From Flavobacteriaceae bacterium (GTDB lineage: Bacteria; Bacteroidota; Bacteroidia; Flavobacteriales; Flavobacteriaceae), in assembly GCA_002690085.1 (NCBI GenBank), contig NZDM01000053.1, positions 1 to 11,687 on the forward strand: a DNA stretch of 11,687 nucleotides, written 5' to 3'. Positions 1 to 7,249 of the stretch are shown piece by piece; the stretch's first letter is position 1, and each line of letters begins with the position of its first letter. Position numbers and translations under genes: made by a program. The notes beneath the pieces were generated by a model. It was not told the origin of the DNA. It did no database searches and saw only the letters and a list, made by a program, of their open reading frames with translations.

Positions 1-622
1 CTTCCCTAGCCGCTCCTCTTGAAAACCGTGTTAGAGCAATATAACCAATATCATTTTCAAGCAGCCTAAACAAGGGCACGGCTTTTTCTTTTCTTCCGTC
101 TCTACTAAGGGAAATTGTTTTACTAACATTGTTTCTTACATATGTAATATCTACAACAGAGTTTTTTTTACCACCAAGCAAGACATCAACACCATTGCTG
201 GAATTATCAACACTGATGCCGTTAATTTTACGAATTACATCTCCAGGCCTTATTCCCCCTTTATCGGCAGAACAACCCTTATACAGCTCAGTAACAGTTA
301 GCGCCTCATTAATAAAGCGAAGGTTTGCACCAATACCAACAAAATCCCCGGAACGGCGCATTTTTGCATTTTCAACATCCTGTTCGCTGCTGTAAACGGT
401 GTAGGGGTCTAGTTCGGATAACATTTTTTTAACCCCTGTTTCCATAAGTTCAGCAGGGTTTGTTTCGTCCACATAGTTCATGTTAATTTCTTTGAAAAGC
501 GAGTTGTATATTTCTATTTGTTTAGCAATTTCAAAAAAATCGGTTTTAAACGAGCTAAGAGTCAACACAATAAGCAAAGAAAAGAATATAAATGCAAAAC
601 GTTTTTTTATTTTATTTTTCAA
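1..622 (-). CDS. S41 family C-terminal processing peptidase (CtpA/Prc-like), N-terminal part only
   Basis: This is the first 207 codons of a periplasmic tail-specific serine protease; the gene continues beyond the left edge. After a basic start the protein has a hydrophobic segment at about residues 9-25, fitting a signal peptide or membrane anchor. A short helical region follows, with the family-typical LDPYTVY at 71-77. A PDZ domain begins near residue 94 (FVGIGANL) and contains the ligand-groove stretch GGIRPGDVIRKING at 122-135. The visible part ends in GYIALTRF, the usual start of the protease core. The catalytic Ser/Lys lie outside the window, so activity cannot be judged. No ATG is available near the N-terminus. 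The best start is TTG at 620-622, which overlaps the rnpA stop as TTGA. It is the last visible member of a tightly packed operon. Family assignment is secure; the start is inferred. Confidence 0.88.
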   Translation of the reverse strand, partial: MKNKIKKRFAFIFFSLLIVLTLSSFKTDFFEIAKQIEIYNSLFKEINMNYVDETNPAELMETGVKKMLSELDPYTVYSSEQDVENAKMRRSGDFVGIGANLRFINEALTVTELYKGCSADKGGIRPGDVIRKINGISVDNSSNGVDVLLGGKKNSVVDITYVRNNVSKTISLSRDGRKEKAVPLFRLLENDIGYIALTRFSRGAARE

Positions 623-954
623 AACAGCTCTTTTTTTATTTGTTTTACTAATCTTTTGAAGGCTCCCTCAAGCTCATCAGGAGCGGGTTTTTTCTTGTCT
701 AAATATAAAACCATAAAGTGACAATTACCCTCAAGGCCGTCAAACGCAGAAAACAAATGTTTTCTCACACCCTCACGCAGCAGTCTTTTTATTTTATTCC
801 TTTCCACAGCCAAAGAAAATGACCGCTTTCCAACACTAATTCCGTAAGCCATTTCACTGTTTTTTTTATAAAAAAGACATAAAGGGTGTATAAAGATTTT
901 TTCACCAGTTTCAAATAGTGTTGTTATATTTTGCCTTCCTTTTAACTTATTCAA
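619..954 (-). CDS. rnpA: Ribonuclease P protein component
   Basis: This 111-residue protein is the basic subunit of RNase P. It binds the catalytic RNA and helps remove 5' leaders from precursor tRNAs in the cytoplasm. The diagnostic RNR motif is present at about 46-60 as FSLAVERNKIKRLLR, with the conserved A, RN, KR and R in place. The length is normal for the family. The start is TTG at 952-954: a TAA lies a few codons upstream in the same frame, and the next ATG (codon 35) would remove conserved N-terminal sequence. The start lies inside the last codons of the upstream M1 peptidase gene (8 bp overlap). The end overlaps the S41 start by 4 bp, so translation is probably coupled on both sides. 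No rpmH neighbour is seen. Confidence 0.95.
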   Translation of the reverse strand: MNKLKGRQNITTLFETGEKIFIHPLCLFYKKNSEMAYGISVGKRSFSLAVERNKIKRLLREGVRKHLFSAFDGLEGNCHFMVLYLDKKKPAPDELEGAFKRLVKQIKKELF

Positions 955-2779
955 GAGTGTCTTTTATGTAGCTGTTGTTGCCCAAATTAACATCAGCTAT
1001 TTTATTATCGGGGTCCAGGGTTATTGACTTAATTTCCCCATTTTTCACAAAATCAAAGCTATAATTAGGGTGCGCCCAGGCCCAATCTTTTAATAGGATT
1101 GTTTTTTCGGAGAGGGGTTTTTCTGCCCGCATCATTTGAAGTGGAATGTAAAATTTTTCTTCCGCACCCCCCTTATAAAGAACCTCTACTTCAACAGGAA
1201 TTGGCATTAAACCAATCCTATTCAAATCCACTTTTACCACACCCCCCGACACAGTAACGGAATCGATAGCATAATCAATTGTGTTGGTTGTCTTGGACCA
1301 ATCTGTTAGATACCAGTCTAATTCAGCCCCAGAAGATTTTTCAGCACAACGGATAAAATCATTGGGAGTCGGGTGCTTGAAAGACCAGAGTGAAAAATAG
1401 TCTTTAATGGCCTTATCAAAAGCAACAGTGCCAATAATATGCTTTAATTGCCTTAAAAAAATAGAACCCTTTGTATAAGCCGAAACTCCATAACTAGCAT
1501 TAAACCTATAGCGATCTGCGTGGGTTGTTTGTGGTTGCTCCACCCCACTAAGTGCGAGTTTTCTATAACGATCGTAGGATGTTTTAAACACCCTCTCTTC
1601 ATCCACCCCCATAATTGAAGCCTCTGCCTGTGTACAATAATATTCTGTAAAGCCCTCGTCCATCCACTCGTGTTTGCTCTCATTTGTTGCCAAAACAAAC
1701 TGAAACCAACTGTGGGCAAGCTCGTGAGCTGTCACCCCAACCAAGCTTTCAAAGGACCTGTTTGCCGTAATGAGCGTACACATCCCGTATTCCATACCAC
1801 CATCACCACCCTGAATAACAGAGTACTGCTCGTATGGATATGGGCCAACATTTTCATTAAAAAAACGCATTAATTTAGCTGTTATAGGCTGTAGTTTCTT
1901 CCAGTCCTTCAATTGTTCATCGGCCAAATTCTTTTTGTAATAGAAGTGAAGCTTTGGCCCCCCCTCCATTTGTAAGCTGTCATGTATGTAATCTGGGTCA
2001 GCGGCCCAAGTGAAATCATGAACATTTGGGGCGATGAAGTGCCAAGTGTTTTTGCCAGGACTTTTGTTTGAAGAGATTTCGACTGCCTCAGGGTTTTGTA
2101 AATAACCTGTTCCACCAACTACAAAATTTTTATCAATGGTCAATTTAACATCAAAATCCCCCCAAACCCCGTGGAACTCCCGGGCGATATAAGGGTCTGC
2201 ATGCCAGCCCTCAAAATCGTATTCTGCAAGCTTAGGATACCACTGCGCCATAGACAGCGCAACCCCCTCCTTATTTTGTTTTCCAGCCCTTCTTATTATC
2301 AAGGGGACTTGACCGGAAAAAACCATATCAAAAACAGTGCTTTCTCCGGGCATTATGGGTTTATTAAGGTTAACCTCTAATACAGTTCCCGCCACATGAC
2401 CGCTTATTTCAACACCATCTTGTTTTATTGAATAAACCCTTAAATAGCCTTGATCTTTTTTTTCTAATTTTTCGATGCGCCCCATGACCCTGGAGTCAGG
2501 GTCTGCGATGTTCCTAGAGTGAACATCCATTTCACTACCCGGCTGAAAAGCATTAAAATAAAGGTGAAAGAATGCGCGCACAAGCTTGTCTGGCGAATTA
2601 TTAGTATAAACAACTCTTTGTCTGCCTTCATATTGAGATGTTTCTACGTTTATGTCGACCTCAATATTATAGTTTATGTGTTGTTGCCAATAACCAGAAG
2701 GCTCGCTTCTTTGTGCGCTAACCGCGACCCAACAAAAAACCACTGCGATATTGAATAATAAAAGACACCGGCTTTTCAT
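947..2779 (-). CDS. M1 family zinc metallopeptidase (aminopeptidase-like), exported
   Basis: This 610-residue protein has an N-terminal signal peptide (MKSRCLLLFNIAVVFCW, probable cleavage after the VSA near residue 22) and so acts outside the cytoplasm. An N-terminal beta domain precedes the gluzincin core. The exopeptidase motif appears as GGMEYG at 327-332 (classical form GxMEN, so the last position is Tyr here). The zinc site is HELAH with H352, E353 and H356, and the third ligand is E375 in WMDEGF, the exact HExxH-x18-E spacing of M1 enzymes. A downstream YGVSAYTKG probably carries the transition-state tyrosine. The enzyme should remove N-terminal residues from peptides; specificity cannot be read. 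Start is ATG at 2777-2779, 4 bp after the S8 protease stop, without a clear Shine-Dalgarno. Its 3' end overlaps rnpA. It is shorter than 850-residue PepN types and lacks an obvious ERAP-like C-terminal domain. Confidence 0.93.
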   Translation of the reverse strand: MKSRCLLLFNIAVVFCWVAVSAQRSEPSGYWQQHINYNIEVDINVETSQYEGRQRVVYTNNSPDKLVRAFFHLYFNAFQPGSEMDVHSRNIADPDSRVMGRIEKLEKKDQGYLRVYSIKQDGVEISGHVAGTVLEVNLNKPIMPGESTVFDMVFSGQVPLIIRRAGKQNKEGVALSMAQWYPKLAEYDFEGWHADPYIAREFHGVWGDFDVKLTIDKNFVVGGTGYLQNPEAVEISSNKSPGKNTWHFIAPNVHDFTWAADPDYIHDSLQMEGGPKLHFYYKKNLADEQLKDWKKLQPITAKLMRFFNENVGPYPYEQYSVIQGGDGGMEYGMCTLITANRSFESLVGVTAHELAHSWFQFVLATNESKHEWMDEGFTEYYCTQAEASIMGVDEERVFKTSYDRYRKLALSGVEQPQTTHADRYRFNASYGVSAYTKGSIFLRQLKHIIGTVAFDKAIKDYFSLWSFKHPTPNDFIRCAEKSSGAELDWYLTDWSKTTNTIDYAIDSVTVSGGVVKVDLNRIGLMPIPVEVEVLYKGGAEEKFYIPLQMMRAEKPLSEKTILLKDWAWAHPNYSFDFVKNGEIKSITLDPDNKIADVNLGNNSYIKDTLE

Positions 2780-2783
2780 GCAG

Positions 2784-4397
2784 CTACCTGGATATTTTAG
2801 ACGCCATAATTAAGGCGTTATAAGCATTAACAAGCCGCCCAGATTTAGATAATTCTGAAAAAGGAACAACAGCATCATTGCCTAAGCTCACCTTTTTAAC
2901 GATAGGCAAACCAGAATTCATTAATATCTGTTTAAGTTCGGCTGCGCTAAGCTTTGGGTATTGTGAAAGCACAAGCGCTGCAATGCCCGCCACCAATGGA
3001 GAGGCCATAGAGGTTCCTTGTAAAAAACGATATTTTCCATCAGGCACCGTTGCGTAAATTCTTGACCCTGGCGCAAACACATCAACACTACTTTTCCCGT
3101 AATTAGAAAAACCAGAAATAATTCCTGAACCGTAATCATAAGTGGTGGCGCCTACCTTTAAAAAAGTATCACTAACTTCCTCGCCAACACCAATTTGGTC
3201 GTTAGGGTAGTATTGCCCTTCATCTGTATTTTTTGAGTCATTTCCAGCGGCAGCTACAATTAAAACATCCTTTTTTGCAGCATAAGCAATAGCGTCTCTT
3301 ACCCAATCACTATGAGGTGAAAAGCTTTTACCAAAACTCATGTTGATAATTTTAGCGCCGTTATCAACGGCGTAATAAACACCTAACGCAACATCTTTGT
3401 CATATTCATCTCCGTTAGGAGTATTTCTAATCGCCATGATTTTCACATTGTTGGCCGCTCCGTTCGAACCCAAGCCGTTGTTACGAACCGCTGCAATAAT
3501 TCCGGAGACATGTGTGCCGTGGATACTACCATTTTTTGGCATTACATTGTTGTCTCCATAGTCGCGATCGTCAAGATTGTCTGGGTCATCCCCCACAACA
3601 CTACGCCCATCAAAATCGATATTTAGATAGTAATCCAGGCGCTCATTCAAGCTTTTTAAGTAGCCATCAAGCTCTTCAACAAGCTCAGCAATTGAGTCAT
3701 ACCCAAAACCATAAGCTTGTTTAATAACCTCCAAATGCCCTGTTAGGTCCGCGTCCTCTGTTTTTATAGCAAGAATCTCATCTTTTGTAAAACTGTCTTT
3801 ATCTAAATATTCTAAAAGTGCGGCGCTAGAGGACTTTAGTCGTGTAACTATTGCAGAGTATCTTTCTCTAGTTCCGCTGTATTTCGAGACCTCCTCTTCG
3901 TGTAGTTTCTTTGCCTCTTCAAAGCGGGGATTAGACGTGTCATTAGAAGCCAACAGCCTTACATATTCAAGCTGTTCGTTGCACGACTCTCCAAGAAAGT
4001 TCCAGCCGTTTATATCGTCTACGTATCCGTTTTTATCGTCGTCAATTCCATTGTTGGGAATTTCATCTTCATTAATCCAAACATTAGCATTGAGGTCTTC
4101 GTGAGAAATATCAATACCAGAGTCGATAACGGCGACAATCACTGTCTTGCTTTTGGGCTTCACCAACTTTTCATAAGCAAGCTCAAGACTTACTCCAGGT
4201 ATGGTGTCTTTTATAAGGTCTAAATGGCTCCAGAATTGTTCTTCTTTTTCTGACAGGTCAGAAATTTTCACAGGTGTTTGGTCTATGTTTTCAATAGGCG
4301 TAGAAAGAATAGGCGCGGTTGAGCCACAACCGCTAAAGAGCAGGTAGCCGAAAACAATAAAGATTTTGAGAGGATTAGATTTTTTAAGAATTATCAT
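2784..4397 (-). CDS. S8 family subtilisin-like serine protease, predicted lipoprotein
   Basis: This is a 537-residue subtilase. The N-terminus has two lysines, a hydrophobic stretch and a lipobox-like LFSGC with Cys24, so it is probably lipid-anchored in the envelope. The complete catalytic set is visible: D92 in VAVIDSGID, H293 in IHGTHVSG, oxyanion N386 in VAAAGND and S463 in GTSMASP. A DDDKNGYVDD acidic segment at about 119-128 could bind calcium (inference). About 200 residues separate Asp and His, against about 30 in subtilisin; the extra part at about 137-260 is charged and largely helical. I recall such inserts in flavobacterial relatives. No separate inhibitor-type prodomain or C-terminal sorting domain is evident, and residues 25-80 are the only candidate pro-segment. 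Start is ATG at 4395-4397. It lies 4 bp after the MBL gene and 4 bp before the M1 peptidase, so it is in an operon. Confidence 0.93.
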   Translation of the reverse strand: MIILKKSNPLKIFIVFGYLLFSGCGSTAPILSTPIENIDQTPVKISDLSEKEEQFWSHLDLIKDTIPGVSLELAYEKLVKPKSKTVIVAVIDSGIDISHEDLNANVWINEDEIPNNGIDDDKNGYVDDINGWNFLGESCNEQLEYVRLLASNDTSNPRFEEAKKLHEEEVSKYSGTRERYSAIVTRLKSSSAALLEYLDKDSFTKDEILAIKTEDADLTGHLEVIKQAYGFGYDSIAELVEELDGYLKSLNERLDYYLNIDFDGRSVVGDDPDNLDDRDYGDNNVMPKNGSIHGTHVSGIIAAVRNNGLGSNGAANNVKIMAIRNTPNGDEYDKDVALGVYYAVDNGAKIINMSFGKSFSPHSDWVRDAIAYAAKKDVLIVAAAGNDSKNTDEGQYYPNDQIGVGEEVSDTFLKVGATTYDYGSGIISGFSNYGKSSVDVFAPGSRIYATVPDGKYRFLQGTSMASPLVAGIAALVLSQYPKLSAAELKQILMNSGLPIVKKVSLGNDAVVPFSELSKSGRLVNAYNALIMASKISR

Positions 4398-4401
4398 AAT
4401 A

Positions 4402-5259
4402 TTAAAGAATTGATTTAATTAAATAAGTTTCGTTCAGACGCACCCCTTTTTCTGTGTGTTTTACAGTAATGAGTTCATGTTGCGAGTCATGTTCCAAAAA
4501 TAAGTAATAATTATGTTTTGCAGCAAGATTTAACAAGGCTTCTTTTTCTTTAAGTGTTACTAGCGGCCTTACATCATAGCCCGTTACAAAGGGAATTGGC
4601 AGGTGTCCTGCTGTTGGCAAGAGATCCGCCATAAAGCAGATTGTTTTTTCTTTGTAGCGGATTATTGGTATCATTTGTTTTTCTGTATGGCCATCCGAAA
4701 ACAAAATATCAAAACCTAGCGGGCTGTTTTTTAGAATGTTTCCCTCGGGCGTTTTAATGAAGTTTAAGTGCCCAGAAGCCTCAATAGGCTCTATGTTTTC
4801 TTTCAGAAAAGACGCTTTCTCACGACTATTTGGGTTTTTTGCCCAACACCAGTGTTGCTCGTTGGTCCAGTATTTGGCGTTTTTAAAAGTAAGCTGAAGC
4901 CTTTCGTTTTTTAAGTTTCGCTCCACACCACCACCACAATGGTCAAAATGCAGGTGTGTTAAAAATACGTCCGTAATGTCGTCTTTATGGAACCCGTGTT
5001 TTGCTAAAGCGGGTTCAACCCCCTGCTCTCCCCAACGATAATAGTAATTAAAAAACTTGCTTGATTGCTTGTTTCCCATCCCAGTGTCTATAAGGATTAG
5101 GCGCCCACCGTCTTCGATTAACAGGCAGCGTGCCGCCACATCAATCATGTTGTTTTGATCAGAAGGATTACTTTTGTTCCAAATGGACTTTGGCACCACA
5201 CCAAACATAGCCCCCCCATCAAGCTTAAAGTTGCCAACATTTAAAGGGTATAAAGTCAT
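4402..5259 (-). CDS. MBL-fold metallohydrolase
   Basis: This is a 285-residue metallo-beta-lactamase-fold hydrolase with the metal motif HLHFDH (H102, H104, D106, H107), followed by CGGG. Further candidate ligands are the His in SDGHTEKQ, the Asp in FMADLLP and the His in LFLEHDSQ. The opening MTLYPLNVGNFKLDGG and the IDTGMGNKQ stretch match the form common in Flavobacteriia, which is related to lactonase-like MBL proteins. The true substrate is unknown. There is no signal peptide, so it is probably cytoplasmic. I chose ATG at 5257-5259; a longer frame opens with GTG at 5287-5289 and adds ten residues (MDKKRFILLT) that do not fit the family start. It is the first gene of the tight five-gene block and sits 129 bp after lepA. 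Confidence 0.9.
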   Translation of the reverse strand: MTLYPLNVGNFKLDGGAMFGVVPKSIWNKSNPSDQNNMIDVAARCLLIEDGGRLILIDTGMGNKQSSKFFNYYYRWGEQGVEPALAKHGFHKDDITDVFLTHLHFDHCGGGVERNLKNERLQLTFKNAKYWTNEQHWCWAKNPNSREKASFLKENIEPIEASGHLNFIKTPEGNILKNSPLGFDILFSDGHTEKQMIPIIRYKEKTICFMADLLPTAGHLPIPFVTGYDVRPLVTLKEKEALLNLAAKHNYYLFLEHDSQHELITVKHTEKGVRLNETYLIKSIL

Positions 5260-5365
5260 AGTTAAAAGGATGAATCTTTTTTTGTCCACACGCGGAAAGC
5301 AAAAGCACGCTCTAAACGTCGGTAGAATCTAAATTTTATTGTATTTAAAGATAGCACTTTATCTT

Positions 5366-5398
5366 AAAAAAAAAAACGCACACAAAAGCTAGTCGTTT
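5366..5398 (-). terminator. Weak terminator-like element after lepA (5-bp stem plus T-run)
   Basis: On the minus strand the last bases of lepA contain AAACG (5394-5398). This can pair with CGTTT (5374-5378) across a 15-base loop. The remaining T-run continues through 5366; counting the stem's Ts the run is 11 long. The stem is short and includes the lepA stop codon, so any termination would be weak and partial. This is inference from base pairing only. Confidence 0.2.
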
Positions 5399-7185
5399 AA
5401 TTTAAGAACAGCCATAAAGGCTTCTTGCGGGATTTCAACACTCCCCACTTGACGCATTCGCTTTTTTCCTTTCTTTTGGTTTTCTAGGAGCTTTCTTTTA
5501 CGAGAGATGTCTCCTCCATAACATTTGGCCGTAACGTCTTTCCGCACAGCCTTAACGGTTTCTCTAGAAATTATTTTAGCACCAATTGCCGCCTGGATTG
5601 GAATGTCAAATTGCTGCCGAGGAATTAATTCTTTTAATTTTGAACACATCTTGCGACCAATTTTTTGTGCGTTGTCAAGGTGAATTAGCGCGGACAAAGC
5701 ATCTACTGCTTGGCCGTTGAGCAACACATCAACACGAACAAGCTTTGATACTCTTAGCCCAATGGGGGAGTAATCAAAAGAAGCGTACCCTTTCGAAACA
5801 GTTTTTAATCGGTCGTAAAAATCAAAAACGATTTCCGCTAAAGGCATGTCAAAAGTCAATTCTACTCGCTCTGTGGTTAGATATGTTTGGTTGGTAATTT
5901 GACCGCGTTTTTCAATACACAACGACATTACATTCCCAACATAGTCTGATTTTGTAATAATGGAAGCCTTGATAAAGGGCTCCTCAATTCGGTCTATTGT
6001 TGATGGCTCCGGAAGGTCCGACGGGTTGTTCAGCAATATAGGGTCCTCAGGGTTTTTTCGGGTGTAGGCCTGGTAAGACACATTGGGAACCGTTGTAATT
6101 ACTGTCATATTGAACTCGCGCTCAAGCCGCTCTTGTATAATTTCCAAGTGCAGCATTCCTAAAAAACCGCAGCGAAACCCAAAACCAAGAGCCGCTGAAC
6201 TTTCCGCCTGAAAAACCAACGAAGCGTCATTCAGCTGCAGCTTTTCCATTGAAGACCTCAATTCTTCGTATTCTTCAGTATCTACAGGGTATATTCCTGC
6301 AAAAACCATGGGTTTTACATCCTCAAACCCCTCAACCGCACGAGTTGTAGGCTGTTGGGCATCAGTGATTGTGTCTCCAACCTTCACATCGCGTGCATCC
6401 TTAATACCGGTAATTAAATACCCAACATCGCCGGTTTTAATTTCTTTTTTTGGTGTTTGTGTTAAGTTGAGGGTCCCTACCTCATCTGCACCGTAGGTTT
6501 TTCCTGTGGCGAGAAATTTAACCTTCTGGTTTTTTTGAATACTGCCGTTAACAACTTTGAAGTAGGTTTCTACGCCACGAAAAGAATTATAAACCGAGTC
6601 AAAAACCAGCGCCTGTAGTGGCGCGTTTTCATCACCTTCTGGGGGCGGAACAAGATTGATAATCGCCTCTAAAATCGACTCAATACCAACACCTGTTTTT
6701 GCGCTAGCAGGGATAACTTCAGATGGGTCACATCCCAATAAATCTACGATATCATCTGTGACTTCTTCTGGGTTTGCACTTGGAAGGTCTACTTTATTAA
6801 GCACAGGGATAATTTCTAGATCGTTTTCAAGCGCCAAATATAAATTAGAAATGGTCTGCGCCTGAATGCTTTGCGCTGCATCAACCACCAATAAAGCACC
6901 TTCGCAAGCCGCAATTGACCTAGAAACTTCATAGCTGAAATCGACATGACCAGGCGTGTCAATCAGATTTAAAACATAAGAGACTCCATTTAGCTCATAC
7001 TCCATTTGAATTGCGTGAGATTTGATGGTAATACCCCGCTCTCTTTCGAGATCCATATTGTCCAGAAGCTGATTTTGCTTTTCCCGATCTGTAACAGACC
7101 CAGTAAAATCTAACAAGCGATCCGCTAGCGTGCTTTTGCCGTGATCAATATGAGCAATGATGCAAAAATTACGAATGTGTTTCAT
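5389..7185 (-). CDS. lepA: Elongation factor 4 (LepA), ribosomal translocase-like GTPase
   Basis: This is a complete 598-residue LepA, the usual length. It is a translational GTPase that binds ribosomes and influences translocation and 30S assembly. The GTPase motifs appear in order: G1 AHIDHGKS at 11-18, G2 in ERGITI at 49-54, G3 DTPGHVD at 76-82, G4 NKVD at 130-133 and G5 in SAKTG. They are followed by the EF-G-like domains and the LepA-specific C-terminus (YGGDISRKRKLLENQ, then KKRMRQVG and a final AFMAVLKLND). Start is ATG at 7183-7185, giving MKHIRNFCIIAH. An upstream TTG at 7210-7212 would add nine residues outside the family pattern. The gene follows gltX by 64 bp and may have its own weak promoter in that gap. 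Confidence 0.97.
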   Translation of the reverse strand: MKHIRNFCIIAHIDHGKSTLADRLLDFTGSVTDREKQNQLLDNMDLERERGITIKSHAIQMEYELNGVSYVLNLIDTPGHVDFSYEVSRSIAACEGALLVVDAAQSIQAQTISNLYLALENDLEIIPVLNKVDLPSANPEEVTDDIVDLLGCDPSEVIPASAKTGVGIESILEAIINLVPPPEGDENAPLQALVFDSVYNSFRGVETYFKVVNGSIQKNQKVKFLATGKTYGADEVGTLNLTQTPKKEIKTGDVGYLITGIKDARDVKVGDTITDAQQPTTRAVEGFEDVKPMVFAGIYPVDTEEYEELRSSMEKLQLNDASLVFQAESSAALGFGFRCGFLGMLHLEIIQERLEREFNMTVITTVPNVSYQAYTRKNPEDPILLNNPSDLPEPSTIDRIEEPFIKASIITKSDYVGNVMSLCIEKRGQITNQTYLTTERVELTFDMPLAEIVFDFYDRLKTVSKGYASFDYSPIGLRVSKLVRVDVLLNGQAVDALSALIHLDNAQKIGRKMCSKLKELIPRQQFDIPIQAAIGAKIISRETVKAVRKDVTAKCYGGDISRKRKLLENQKKGKKRMRQVGSVEIPQEAFMAVLKLND

Positions 7186-7213
7186 TAGTTGTCTAGTAAA
7201 GCTTAATGGCAAA

Positions 7214-7221
7214 CAAAAGTA
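7214..7221 (-). promoter_or_regulatory. Possible Bacteroidota -7 element before lepA
   Basis: The minus strand reads TACTTTTG, a full match to the Bacteroidota TAnnTTTG element, 28 bases before the lepA ATG. No good -33 TTTG lies 19-21 bases upstream, so this could be chance in AT-rich DNA. If real, it allows lepA transcription independent of gltX and favours the ATG start, because the rejected TTG would sit almost at the transcript start. Confidence 0.3.
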
Positions 7222-7249
7222 ACTAATTTTGCGTGATAAATGGAGGGGG

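Noticed and set aside
129..395. Plus-strand open frame of 88 codons
   Set aside because: It lies antisense to the PDZ region of the S41 protease and has no recognisable domain; other short frames opposite or inside the large genes were dismissed for the same reason.
5260..5289. GTG start (5287-5289) extending the MBL hydrolase by ten residues
   Set aside because: The added MDKKRFILLT does not fit the family start; ATG at 5257-5259 gives the usual MxLYP opening.
5346..5376. Hairpin plus A-run as an intrinsic terminator
   Set aside because: Read on the plus strand the hairpin is followed by A residues, and on the minus strand the T-run precedes it; neither is the terminator order, and no plus-strand gene ends here.
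7186..7212. TTG start extending LepA by nine residues
   Set aside because: The family begins at MKHIRNFCIIAH; the extra residues are not LepA-like and lie next to a possible -7 element.
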